DNA of 28,930 nucleotides from Gnetum montanum. Its lineage: Eukaryota; Streptophyta; Gnetopsida; Gnetales; Gnetaceae. Shown piece after piece: positions 1-9,515 of this stretch; position 1 is the first letter of the stretch; each line of letters opens with the position of its first letter. The stretch lies in the NCBI GenBank assembly GCA_015680685.1, contig MNCI01006916.1, positions 194,260-223,189 on the forward strand, in the 5' to 3' direction. The position numbers and the translations under genes are program-made. The notes beneath the pieces are model-generated. The model ran no database searches, was not told the DNA's origin, and saw only the letters and a list, made by a program, of their open reading frames with translations.

Positions 1-1059
1 ATATCTTCACTAAAGTAGTCATTCAGTGTAGTTAAGTTTGGAGTTCTCCTTAACCAAATTGAAATGTTGGGGTTGACAGCCTTAAGATAAGTTTCCTTAA
101 GCATTTCTTCTGATGATCTATGTTGTCTTTGAAAGAGTCCACAAATTCGTTGAAACTTGATGTTAAAATCTCTAATTGACTCTTTAACTCCTTGCTTAGC
201 TTGTATCAGCCCACAGTATAGTTGTTGTTGATCTAATTGATTACCAAATTGGGCTAGGAAAAGATTCTTCATGTCATCCCAACTTGTAATACTATTACTT
301 GGTAAGTTTGAATACCAAATCTGAGCCATATCCTTTAGATTTGATACAAACAACCTACAAGCTTGATCTTGATGTTGAATATTTGCATGAGCTAAAACTA
401 ACTGAAACATGTTAATATATTCTTCAGCTAAATAAGCTTTTCCAGGAATAAAAGGCTTAGGCAAATATTTGTAAACTACCTTAGAAATATCATTGTAATT
501 TTGAAATCCTAATGGTGTAACTCCTTGCCAAGGATTTTCCATCCTATTCCTTTGGATAATTGAACTCTTAGACTTTCTAGATCTTTTCTTACACCTGTAT
601 GAAAATGGCTGGAAAAATTTAAATCCAAAACATCAGGCCCAAATGTGAAGGCACCAGGCCTAGAACTACCATCGAATACTTTCGAAATATCCTTCCCTTG
701 CCAAAAATCGTTATCAACTGCCACCGCGGAAGAAGGCTCTGCCGCTCCATTTGGCATCATTGCTATGTGATGTTCGATTGCTGGAGGAGAAAGATCTGGA
801 AAAAAAATGATGTATTGAACATATGGCCCTGGACATAGGGTTTCGGTTGCCTAGAACTATTTTGTTTTACCCCAAATTCACTTAAGGCTTCCTGCATTTT
901 TTTGTGTTCCTACATATCGTCTTTCAAATTCCTATTGTTGATTGCAGAGTCAAGGGCAAACGTATCGTAGATCTGAGCATCAGTGAATAACGGCGTCTGG
1001 TGTGGTAGGTTAAGAACGGACCTGCAACGACCAAACAAATCTTCACATAGTGCGCGCAT
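1..1059 (-). pseudogene. gag: Ty3/gypsy gag, 5' part, truncated by window edge (element F)
   Basis: Retrotransposon capsid polyprotein, which would assemble cytoplasmic virus-like particles. The chosen start is the ATG at 1059 (reads MRALCEDLFGR). The frame runs to a TAG at 912-910, continues (EHKKMQEALSEFG), shifts frame near an eight-base A/T homopolymer at 800-807, resumes as PDLSPPAIEHH and MMPNGAAEPSS, shifts again around 545-600, and is then open to base 1. The last part holds the Retrotrans_gag signature: NPWQGVTPLGFQ, then CRLFVSNLKDMAQIWYSNLP, then SWDDMKNLFLAQFGNQ, then SIRDFNIKFQRICGLF. The spacing of W, L, F and Y residues fits that family. Protease and pol would lie left of base 1. 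The region is clearly richer in CG dinucleotides than the rest of the window and has only three lesions in about 350 codons, so it is probably a younger insertion. Domain call is firm; exact start is uncertain. Confidence 0.8.
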
Positions 1060-1129
1060 TGCAGAACACAGTGAACGTCGTTGAAGGCGGGTGGATCGGT
1101 TGCATTTTTATGGAAAAAATTTTAAAACT

Positions 1130-1400
1130 GAAATGGTTTCTGTCTTGAAAGTAGCAATGTCCATGCGAGTTCTTCCTCCACCGCCTTTGAATCCAAGTCC
1201 CTGCAAGGTTTTGTCACAATGCGCCCAGCAAAGGTGCTGCTGATTTAGGGCCAAAGAGAACAGTTGGTTTTACATCAAAAATAGAAGCCATTACAAGTTG
1301 ATAAACCTTAGTACTTTCCTGCATAAACTACCAATGCGATTTCTTGTGAAAGAACAGGCATTCTTCTGGACTATTTTTCCGTCGGTTGCAGCAATTTCAT
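1130..1400 (-). pseudogene. Coding-like segment upstream of gag, unidentified
   Basis: On the minus strand a frame reads PEECLFFHKKSHW, stop, then FMQESTKVYQLVMASIFDV, then KPTVLFGPKSAAPLLGAL, a TGA, and QNLAGTWIQRRWRKNSHG. Codon use and CG content resemble the gag gene just downstream (about 100 bases away), so it may be part of the same element's 5' open reading frame. I recognise no domain. The alternative is an untranslated leader that is open by chance, although a run of about 80 codons with two stops is more than expected in this AT-rich DNA. Confidence 0.35.
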
Positions 1401-2530
1401 TCATTTTTTAAATGCGTACAGTGGCTGGAACTATTCTTTACCGTAAAAACATTATTCAAATCTTGCAATAGTGACTTCCATAAGGTTGATTTTAATTTCT
1501 CATTAATGCATTCATGAACGGCTCTTTTTAATTGATAAAGCTTTTCAACTCTTTTTCAACCTTCCCTTCACACAGGAGCATGATAAGTTTTCCTTTCCTT
1601 GGTATCATTATTTGAAAGTGGAAACACTATATCTTCATTCAACAAATTTCCACATGAAACCTCTGGTATTAAAATATCAATAGGGCACAACCATCATATA
1701 TATATATTTTTGAATATCTTCTATGGCTTATTCATATTTTATCACCTTTGTTGTTCCATGAAATGGCTAAATGTGTCAACACCTTTATTTCCTTAAACCA
1801 CCATTTGATCTCCATGATGTATAATTTGGTAAGGTTGACATTATATTTTCCCATCAAGATTGCACTTCCTGTAGCCATGTAGGTTAATATCCTATTCAAC
1901 ACTTTACTGGAGGCAAGGTGGTATGTGCTAATTTTGAAGTAAATTCTCTCCTCCAAAGTTATCTCCTTGCATATTTTGTCTTCTATTATATGTCTGCTTC
2001 ATCCACAACTTCCTTATTTCTATGTCAAATATTATGAATAGGTGTGCTACTTTAACCCTTAGATTGGGTATGTTTAGAGCCTTCGTAATGGCTTTGATTG
2101 AGAAAGAAATAGATATTCTACCAATGTTGATGTTTGTGCCCTTCTCTTTATTGTGCCAAAATTGGCACGTCTCACCAACGTCCCATTCACCACTCTTAGA
2201 ACATATTTGTCATAAAGGCAATGCCTGAAGCAAAGTTTTGATTGCCTCAAGAACAAATTCCATGAATGGCCTGAAGTTCATTTCCATGATGACCGTGGTC
2301 AACATGGATCAATCATGGATGGCTTAGAGGCATTCTTGGAATAATGTGAGCCATTGTCCTTGCACTTGAGCCTGTGGTCCTATGGCCTCCACCTGGATCG
2401 ACTACCCTATAACAGGAACCTCTTGATGAATGCAAAATAATTGCACCTCCTATTTGTCATGCTCAACTAGTGGGCACTATTCTCTTGGTCAACCTCTGCC
2501 ACCTCTTAGGCATTTTCTTGCACCCTATGA
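1400..2530 (-). pseudogene. Unidentified degenerate coding remnant upstream of gag
   Basis: Several minus-strand frames join into one protein-like series. From high to low coordinates they read CPLVEHDK; EVQLFCIHQEVPVIG; QVQGQWLTLFQECL; EMNFRPFMEFVLEAIKTLL; GEWDVGETCQFWHNKEKG; AITKALNIPNLRVKVAHLF; DIEIRKLWMKQTYNRRQ; then a frameshift to LEERIYFKISTYHLASSKV (inside the open frame 1956-1732); and finally PEVSCGNLLNEDIVFPLS and EKLYQLKRAVHECINEKL. Stops are few and usually sit where Gln is likely. I do not recognise the protein. Being on the same strand as the gag at 1059 and ending about 340 bases before it, it could be the extra ORF1 that Tat/Ogre-type gypsy elements carry ahead of gag. That is inference; a captured gene or an unrelated element is possible. 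Confidence 0.4.
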
Positions 2531-2899
2531 AGGTCCTTCTTGTCCTCCTCTTTTTGGGGCCATCTATAATCAATCAAGGATTTTGGATTACTAAGGCATT
2601 TTTCATTTATCATCAATAAGTTTATACCTTACTCATGCCCTTAGTATCATTAAGTTCTTAGTTCATGTGATTGCAAAGTTGAAAAAATTTCAAGAAAAAT
2701 ACCCAAAAAGTGTTAACTTATTTTATAACCCTTCACAATTGACTTTTCACCTTTTATGTATAGCTTATAATAACAGTCATGATTCCTTAGGGATGTTAAT
2801 TAAAGGTTTTGGTAGACATACAACTAATTGTTCATTAAAAAGCTTAAGTTTTTCAACATTCTTACCCTTATAATACCTTCCAAGTGATAGCAAGTTTTG
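2531..2899. other. AT-rich spacer, nothing recognised
   Basis: No frame of protein-like composition was found beyond a 68-codon plus-strand frame at 2667-2873 that resembles nothing known to me. It lies between the unidentified remnant on the left and the LTR-like block on the right and may be the U5/leader part of the latter. Confidence 0.4.
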
Positions 2900-3112
2900 A
2901 AAAATTAGCATAAGTTTTCCACACATGCACCCCCAACTAAATTGAACACTTTGAGATCAAATAGGTTCAAAAACCATGGAAATCAGAGTAGTATGGAGCA
3001 AGATATCGCGTATGGAAGTTGGATGCATAGATCTCTTACTTGAGAGAGAAAAATGCAAAAAATCCCTTAGATACAATTGATGAAAATGATTTCCAAAGAA
3101 ACATGAAGGTCT

Positions 3113-3120
3113 TATTTATA
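3113..3120 (-). promoter_or_regulatory. TATA box of LTR E
   Basis: TATAAATA on the minus strand, within ACTATAAATAAGACC. Palindrome-rich GATATT / GGTACC motifs lie 20-90 bases upstream (3127-3200). Typical plant TATA sequence; activity is inferred. Confidence 0.4.
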
Positions 3121-3955
3121 GTTTTGTGGACCCAATATCAGGTACCTGAAATTGGGTAGCTGATATTGATTCCCCTCCAATATCAAGTACCCAATATTAA
3201 AGGCCTCTGATTTGCATTTCATGGGGACATTTAGTATGGAAAATGAAGATTTGTGATTGGTTGGAAGGTTTCATGTAAAGTCCAAAGCTCTAGGATAAGT
3301 GAGAATACAGATTTTGGCATTGGTAATGTTGGAAAATGGAATCATAGGAATTAAAAGTTGTGGAAGATGTAAGAAAGGCGTATTGAATCCATGATATAGA
3401 ACGAATATGTTGTATGATAAGGGAAGGTTTTAAAATTGACTTTTATGCACTTGGAAGGTTGAAGATGATGCGGTTGTTTTAGACAAGTATAAGCTACAAT
3501 AGTTATATAAGTGGATCCTCCCCAAAGTAGGGTCTAGCCCTTAACGCCCTTGTATAACCACACCTAAAAATGTCCGTAGGAATCAAAGGGGTTGAATGCA
3601 ACACATACCTATTTAGCAAAACACACATGTTAGAATCACCAATTTTGAGAAAATAACTCTATGTTACATAAAAACATAAGTTATGATCATACAAATAGTA
3701 AGATAAGATAGATTTTAGAAAGGATTGTAGAAATTGGGACGTGAGGTGCCTTAATATATGCATAATGAGTCCTTATGTGTTATTAATGGTTAAAGTAATC
3801 ATTAGCCCTTCTTTCCAAGATTCAAACCAAGTTCAAACCATGTTCTAGTGACATCACATTATTTTATCTCACGAATTTACAACCATAAGACTACCACCAT
3901 TGGAAGGAGTATCATCACATGGTGTTTTATCCAAGGAAGGAGTTTATTCATGACA

Positions 3956-3994
3956 CTTCTTTCTTTTTTTTCTTTTTTTCTTTTTTGATTTTTA
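3956..3994. repeat. Pyrimidine-rich low-complexity tract
   Basis: A run of T with scattered C on the plus strand (runs such as TTTTTTTTCTTTTTTTC), inside the U3 part of LTR E. Simple low-complexity DNA. Confidence 0.6.
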
Positions 3995-4183
3995 AGAAGC
4001 CATCAACCTTCAAGCATGGGTAACATGTCTTTCTAGTGTTATGGCAAGGCAACACTTATTTTACTCTTACTCCCATTTTTTGTTAGATCTACAAGGATAT
4101 AATTACAACCTTAGCAACATGATACAACATAAAAAAGTGATCAAAGAGATTCCACAAGTTTCCTTGATGTCACACCCCTGACA

Positions 4184-4196
4184 TTCCCCCTTAGTT
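4184..4196 (-). other. Polypurine tract next to LTR E
   Basis: Minus strand AACTAAGGGGGAA ends exactly where TGTCAGGGG begins. In gypsy elements such a tract primes plus-strand DNA synthesis beside the 3' LTR. This implies the internal region of that element lay to the right (4197 onward), now replaced or overlapped by element A. Confidence 0.45.
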
Positions 4197-4560
4197 CTTT
4201 ACTTTTCTACCTAGGCATAATGATTACTACTTTATTCTTGGTTTAATGATGGAAAATAATATCATTATGACCATGGTAAGAACCTCTGATTAATGGTATG
4301 GATGGATGGATGACATGGCCTCATTGTCCAAATAATCAATCTCTCATGACTTTGACAACATAGAGAAAACCTCATCTCATTAGGCTACATCTTGTTATTT
4401 CATTCACAACTGAGCTTACTAAAAAAGGAAATAAAAACAAAGTGTGGAAAATTTTTAAAAGGATGGAGAAAATTTGTATCAATAAATGAGAAAATGATAG
4501 CAAATTATAAAAAAAAAAGATGAAAAACACTTGTTAATCCTTGATTTTAGGATGGGGCAT
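4197..4560 (-). other. Non-coding 3' untranslated-like region
   Basis: No coding frame is seen. It lies between the purine-rich end of element A's coding part (4561-4570) and the tract beside LTR E, the place of a 3' UTR. Whether it belongs to A or to the element of LTR E cannot be told from the sequence alone. Confidence 0.35.
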
Positions 4561-4574
4561 CTCCCCCAAGACTA

Positions 4575-4760
4575 AGCTTTTGACCATGATGAAAATTAAT
4601 AAGTGGGCAAGCAGGCTACATGCATTTGTGAAACAATGCTAGACTTTCATTTTCAAGCCACTGGATGTCTTTTGGTTTAGTGGTGGCTATGTAGATAGGT
4701 TTTTTCTTACACACTTGGTTTTGAATGTACGATAGGTCAAAATAGGAGTTGTGTTAACCT
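4575..4760 (-). pseudogene. pol: Element A pol remnant (segment between protease and RT) and pol end
   Basis: The minus-strand frame reads KPIYIATTKPKDIQWLENE, which matches the segment RCLYIVSTKQEGTQWLTANL that follows the protease in element C. It then runs into SSIVSQ/FHKCM-type sequence and KLSLGGDAPS. The sequence passes from the post-protease segment to the end of the element within about 150 bases, so RT, RNase H and integrase have been deleted. Confidence 0.5.
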
Positions 4761-5149
4761 TGCAGAAGTTTAACCCATGGCTACATCCTTTATCATGATT
4801 AGTGATGCATGGATTCTTTTATTTTTCCATAGTGCTAGGTTCATCAATTGTTGGAATAACGATGGATGTTGGCCTTTACATAGGATTGGAGGACATTGGT
4901 TGTGAGAGGAAGGATGTTGCACCTAATTGGCATTGTGCTAGTTTGGATGAGTTAGTAGGTCCAAGAGTATTGTGCTTATGCATGGAAACCATCCTAAAGA
5001 AAGGACATTTCTAAGATTGTGATGGAGATCTAGTAGAATTATCATTTCCATGTATTTTTGCAGCACAAGTGACATTCTTTCATTGATGTTGTGGTATTGA
5101 ACCTTCCTATGTTGTCGACCATGACATGTAATGGAGGTGAGTATGAGAA

Positions 5150-7030
5150 TATTAAGGATATGATGAAGGGTGAGAGGTGTGAGGTGGTGATCTCATAGAA
5201 GATGTTCCAAGTTGATGATATTTGAGAGAGTGGTAGTAGGGATTTGAGGTAGAGGAAGTAGAACTAGTTGGAAAACATGTTGTTGAACACAGTATCTGGA
5301 TGGGTCTAGCTAACAGTGAGGGTAGTGTTGGTTTGATGATGGCATCCCTCATGACTATGGATTTTTCCACTATGGTTAATGATAGTGTTAAGCCTGGTAA
5401 GAAGTCCCCCTAGGATAGTACTATTAGTTGTTGGACTATCTATAATTACCTTGTGAGAAAGGTAATTTCCTAGGCATTTGCTTTTGTACGAACTTGGGAT
5501 TCAATGCAAAAGCCTAATACTCATGTAAATGTCACATGACTAGGCAATAACCCTTTATATGGTCATATAGGCAGATGTCACATCCATCATCTTCTTTGGT
5601 GGTTGAGTCTATAGCCTCTTCTTCTATAGCCATTTCCTCTTTTTGTCAATTAGTGTTCTTACCTATCTCTTGGTCCCTTTTACTCCTTTTGTTGTGATCA
5701 CTTGATTTGTTTTGTGTTACTATATCCTCTATGGTTTATATGCAAGTTTTAACTTTCTCATTTATCCATTTTGATATCTTATCTAGCCTTGCCTAAAATT
5801 CAACAATAGACAGTTGCATTAGCAAGGTTTGTTGTAAGATCATCTCATTAAGAGCTGCCCCTTTTCCTTATCGTAGAGATGAACTCTCTTCTTTTGAAGA
5901 GTTGGATCCTGGTGATATTCCTCAACATTCTCTCATTTACATACCTCTCCTTCTTTTTCCACATGCTCAATTAGCCTTTGGATTTAATGGATTCTCAATT
6001 CATATAATTGACCTTGAGCATACCTCTCAATTATCTCTCTCATTTGACTACGAAGCCCATCTATGATGTGGAAAAGTTTCTCTTCTTGAGAGAAATCATG
6101 ATCTAGACATGTATATAGTAGAGAATAGTATCTATCTAGGGCCATATCCAAGGGTTCATGTTGTTCCTATTCCCATCCTTGGATTCATTTCCCTAGGTTG
6201 AACACCTTCACATCAGTTTGGTATTTCTCATTGAAGAGTTTTAGCATTATGGACCACCGATGGATTGAATTTGGTTTCAACGATCTATACCACACTTCGA
6301 CTTTGTCTGTTAGTATCCTAGGAAAGAGCTTAAGCTTTTTCCACTTACTCTCAATGTTCTACAACATGAAAGCATCATGGAAGGATTGCAAATGATGTTG
6401 TTGATCAAAATTATAGCCTCCCATAAATTTAGGGATGTTATTCATATCAAGCTTTTTGATGCAACTTTTCCTTTGATGCCTGTACAGTATTTTAACTACC
6501 TCTGTAATCTACATCATGCTCTTAGTGGCCAACAAGGATGCACTATCATTAGACATGTCATGGTAAAAATTTCTATTTATATTTGTCTAATTGTGATGAT
6601 CTTATCTATGCTCATTTTGATGTTTTTCCCTTGGTTACAATTTCTATCTTTACCTTGACCCCATAGTGGAGCTCTATCTCTATACCTACATTCATCTTTG
6701 TTAGAACTAGACGTTGAAGAGGAAGAGAAATATGAGGAACTAGGAGAATTTCCATGGCTTCTATAGTGCTACCCATGATTCCTTGATTTATCTTTTCTAG
6801 GTTTTCAGAAGGTCCTAGGCCTTGAGGCCCTCCTTGATCTAGGACTTGCTCCAACTCCTCTAAGATTGTCTACCTCAAGTGAATGTAGTCCTTGAGTGTA
6901 GTAAGGTGGTCATGAACATATGAAACTCCTACATGAGGTCACTCTAATTTTCTTCAATATATATCTCATTAGTTTTCCAATGAATGTTCTCTTCATACAA
7001 TGCATTATCACTTTCATGTGAAAGAGACAT
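5150..7030 (-). pseudogene. gag: Element A gag pseudogene
   Basis: Capsid/nucleocapsid polyprotein remnant. The start is the ATG at 7030 (MSLSHESDN), matching the starts of B (MSSSCIND) and C (MSSSHRSDS). The Retrotrans_gag core is at about 6480-6190: KSLDMNNIPKFMGGYNFDQQ, KWKKLKLFPRIL, VWYRSLKPNSIHRWSIMLKL, FNEKYQTDVKVFNL, broken by stops. A zinc-knuckle-like C-x2-C-x3-H-x4-C (CDICLYDHIKGYC) lies at 5543-5583, followed by ALNPKFVQ and a YYPRG segment, then a Ser/Pro-rich tail (open frame 5370-5152). Stops and frameshifts are scattered throughout, so it is not functional. Confidence 0.7.
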
Positions 7031-7136
7031 TGTTGTTAGTTAATGATGTGTGTGACTTAGTATTTTCTAAAAGATAAATCATTAATATGTTTATAATGAT
7101 TGTGTATAATATAACTAATCTAGATAACTAGCACCA

Positions 7137-7154
7137 TCCCTGACAATCGTGCCA
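7137..7154 (-). other. Primer-binding site of element A, tRNA-Asp type
   Basis: Minus strand TGGCACGATTGTCAGGGA, one base (T) after the LTR end. It resembles the tRNA-Asp primer site of Athila/Tat elements, TGGCGCCGTTGCCGGGGA, with differences that are mostly transitions. Confidence 0.6.
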
Positions 7155-7267
7155 ATGATGAGTGGTAAGTACCCATACACTTAACCATACAAATCAAAAT
7201 CATTCACACATGATCTAGCCAAATTCCATGGATGGGACTAGTTGTGGCATCTAGATTGTTATGTATT

Positions 7268-7361
7268 GATTGCAATTCACTATTTTACCACTTGGACTAG
7301 TGGTATCTTTGTCNCGATTGCAATTCACTATTTTACCACTTGGACTAGTGGTATCTTTGTC
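7268..7361. repeat. Perfect 46-bp duplication around a single N (assembly join)
   Basis: Bases 7268-7313 and 7316-7361 are identical (both start GATTGCAATTC and end ATCTTTGTC), separated only by N and C. The other LTRs of the family carry this stretch once. An undetected contig overlap joined with a one-base gap explains it best. Confidence 0.8.
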
Positions 7362-7779
7362 ACATATGGTTTAGTCCAAAGTGAGGCATATGATAATTGA
7401 TGTTATTGCAACCTTATGCTACTCCTAACTATGATAGAAAAATTAAATATTTAATCCAATTAACAATGGAAAGTAAAGTCTAAACTAGCCTACGTGTGAT
7501 GAGTATCTATTCCTAACCTTGCATACATACCCTGGACTTTGTGCAACTACCACTGGGATTAACAAGTGTACCATTATTAGGCATACCAAACGATAACACT
7601 ACTGGGTTACTAAGTAATTATACTTAAGTGCTCATGATTAGTCATACTCATTCTACTTAATGATAGAAATAATAAAAAGTAATAAATAATAGACATTAAC
7701 TAGGAAAAATAGTAAGTATTTAAATAATTAATAATAATAAAGCTAATTGGATGCTGCAATGATGGATGTAATCTCAATC

Positions 7780-7785
7780 TTTATT
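7780..7785 (-). terminator. Poly(A) signal in LTR A
   Basis: AATAAA on the minus strand in CAATAAAGAT, about 160 bases downstream of the TATA box; the same signal is at the matching place in LTR D. Confidence 0.4.
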
Positions 7786-7943
7786 GTCGAACATGTAATG
7801 TGTCCAAGTATGTCACATTTGAATAAGGATACATACAATCACTTAACATTACATTGTGGGCATGCACTGGAAAAAAAAACTAACACCTATCTATTCCTTT
7901 ATCTATGTATAAATCTCTATCCAAACCATGCACCCAAGTGTTG

Positions 7944-7951
7944 TATTTATA
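7944..7951 (-). promoter_or_regulatory. TATA box of LTR A
   Basis: TATAAATA on the minus strand (CCTATAAATACAAC), followed by CACTTGGGTGCATGG, which is also found after the TATA region of LTR D and partly of LTR C. Marks the likely U3/R boundary. Confidence 0.5.
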
Positions 7952-8511
7952 GGCTAGCATAGATGAGGCGATATTGGATCCCAAACATCGGAGGCTACGC
8001 CCCAATATCGAATACCTAATAACACAACTCCAATATTGGATATTTGATATCAAATCCCTACCAAAACATGACTCAACATATGTGATAAAAGAATACCAAT
8101 AAAATTGTAGGGAAATTTTTACAGGACATCAATTAGATTTACTATTTTATATGGTGTTAAATGTTGGGTAGTATAAAAGAGGCATGAACAACAAATCAAT
8201 GTGGCAAAAATGTGAATGCTTCAATGGATGTTGAATATTACTAGAAGAGATAAACTACATAATACATATATCAAAGAAATATTTGAAGTGAATTTTGTTT
8301 CAGATAAGCTATAAGAATGGTAGCTTAGATGGTTTGGAATTGTATAGAGAAGAATAGACAATAAGCCTATAATCAAGGATTGCTACGTCACTATTCCAAG
8401 AAAGCCACCAAAAGGAAGACCAAAGAAGACATTCAAAAAAATGATCGAAGATGATTTTAATAAATTGCAAATAAATAAAGATCTAGCTCTTCATAGAGGT
8501 GAATGACATTA

Positions 8512-8576
8512 AAAAACTCATGTAGCTAATCCATTTTATTGAATAAAAACTCATGTAGCTATCCATTTTATTGAAA
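8512..8576 (+). repeat. 33-bp tandem duplication in the LINE 3' end
   Basis: AAAAACTCATGTAGCTAATCC... (8512-8544) is repeated at 8545-8576 with one base missing; the unit covers the end of the LINE reading frame and the start of its 3' UTR. Confidence 0.65.
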
Positions 8577-8586
8577 AAATACTAGT

Positions 8587-8604
8587 ATGATGATGATGAT
8601 GATG
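8587..8604 (+). repeat. (ATG)6 tail of the LINE
   Basis: Six ATG units end the LINE fragment. RTE elements characteristically end in a short tandem repeat instead of poly(A). Confidence 0.7.
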
Positions 8605-8635
8605 GCAAAGGAATATAAGTGATTCTATCATAGTT

Positions 8636-9514
8636 TGATGAAATGTTAATAAGTCAACTATGTTGACACATGATTATCAATGCAGCCCCATCAATGTATC
8701 TCTATTGACATATATTAAGGTATGTTAACACATTTACATTGACACTAATGTAATCATTTCCTATATACTCATTGTATTTATGGTATCATTCAGTTGTTTC
8801 TTAGCTAGACTCTTGTAGTTTCTTTCAGTAGAAGTTAGTAAAATTTTCTTTCTAAGTACTCATAGTGTAGATCAAATTAATTGTATAACATTTTATTCAA
8901 GTGCAATATGTACTTGGACACAGTTGCATGAACAAAAATGAAATCAAGATTTATTCTATCCATTGTAACACTTGGATTAGTTTAACTTTCCTCTTAGCAA
9001 TTTACTTTGAATGTAATTTACTTTCTCACTATTAAACATTTAATATTATAGCTCATAATTAATGTGAGTACAACCACTTTGAACATAATATATTAATGCT
9101 TGGTAATCCCGTCAGTGGATACTTGGTACAACCAATAGTAAACACTTGATAACCCAATAGTGTTAATATATGTTCAAGATGTGTATTGAAAGTGGGAATG
9201 AATGCTTCACATTTATGACAATTTAGTTAATTAATTAGTTAATTTAAATATTAAACCTTCCTTTACTTAATCATTTTGTAGACATAGCAAATAATAAAAT
9301 TATAAAAATAAATATCTTACACCTCAATCTTACTTAACCATATAAATGAGTTAACACAAGTAAGGGTTGGGAAGACAATGACTAGTAATCACATCTTTTA
9401 CCATCTAAGAATATAGGCCACTTAGGTAAAATGTAGTTCATATAATTTGACCAAATCATGCATTCACCATAGTAATTTGTATGGTTTGGTATAGGAAATA
9501 CCTACTACTCATCA
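8636..9514 (+). repeat. 5' LTR of element B
   Basis: Starts near TGATGAAATGTTAATAAGTC and ends CCTACTACTCATCA. It aligns with LTR A and D from the TTATTCAAGTG...ACTTGGACAC segment (about 8890-8925) onward, and its 3' half matches LTR C (CACTTGGTAACCC / AACCCAATAGTG motifs). In U3 the GATATC motifs of A and C are replaced by repeated TTGACA/GTTAACA-type motifs, and the TATA region (8762-8768) is weak. Left boundary is approximate. Confidence 0.55.
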
Positions 9515-9515
9515 T

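Larger units (their letters stand above)
2900..4183 (-). mobile_element. LTR-like sequence of a second gypsy family (LTR E), left end uncertain
   Basis: Reading the minus strand from 4183, the sequence starts TGTCAGGGGTGTGACA, a typical TG-starting LTR end, and is directly preceded by a purine tract (AACTAAGGGGGAA, 4184-4196), as expected at the internal side of a 3' LTR. About 1.07 kb further in is a TATAAATA box (3113-3120) preceded by four GATATT/AATATC motifs and a CCAAT stretch, consistent with U3 followed by R/U5. It shares no obvious sequence with the LTRs of A-D apart from the GATATC-type motifs. No second copy lies in the window. The CA end is not located; 2900 is a guess from where promoter-like sequence fades. 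Confidence 0.45.
4561..8128 (-). mobile_element. Element A: Athila/Tat-like Ty3/gypsy retrotransposon, internally deleted
   Basis: Minus-strand element with 5' LTR (7156-8128), primer-binding site (7137-7154), gag (7030 down to about 5150) and a short remnant of the region between protease and RT (about 4760-4575) ending in LSLGGDAPS and a TTGGGGGAG purine stretch. Compared with element C, the retropepsin core, RT, RNase H and integrase are absent, a loss of several kb. No matching 3' LTR is visible on the left; the LTR-like block at 4183 is of another type. Protein-level similarity to B and C is obvious in gag. The right boundary abuts an RTE LINE tail, as if A had inserted into that LINE. 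Confidence 0.7.
7156..8128 (-). repeat. 5' LTR of element A
   Basis: Runs on the minus strand from TGTCCTGTAAA (8128) to ...CCACTCATCA (7156). Contains GATATC/AATATTGG motifs, TATAAATA at 7944-7951, the downstream motif CACTTGGGTGCATGG shared with LTR D, and AATAAA at 7780-7785. Alignable along its length with LTRs B, C and D. Length is 973 bases including an artefactual-looking 46-bp duplication. The 5' boundary is set by the start of LINE sequence at 8129 and by a similar start in LTR D. Confidence 0.65.
8129..8606 (+). mobile_element. 3'-terminal fragment of an RTE-type LINE
   Basis: The reverse-transcriptase C-terminal tail of plant RTE LINEs is readable in one frame with a few stops: ILYGVKCWVV, KRHEQQINVAKM, MLQWMLNITRRDKLHN, SDKL, LRWFGIV, RRIDNKPIIKDC, KPPKGRPKKTFKKMIEDD, NKLQINKDLALHRGE and finally THVAN. 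The order YG-CW, VA-M-ML-WM, LRWFG-V-RR and GRPKKT, followed by a short 3' UTR and a trinucleotide tail, is diagnostic. The endonuclease and main RT domains are missing. The left edge coincides with the end of LTR A and the right edge lies just before LTR B. Confidence 0.75.

Noticed and set aside
1599-1612. TTGGTATCATTATT on the plus strand as a tRNA-Met primer site
   Set aside because: Only eight bases match, no LTR end precedes it, and no gag follows on the plus strand.
7747-7962. Plus-strand 71-codon frame
   Set aside because: Lies inside LTR A in antisense over the poly(A) signal and TATA region, so it is not a gene.
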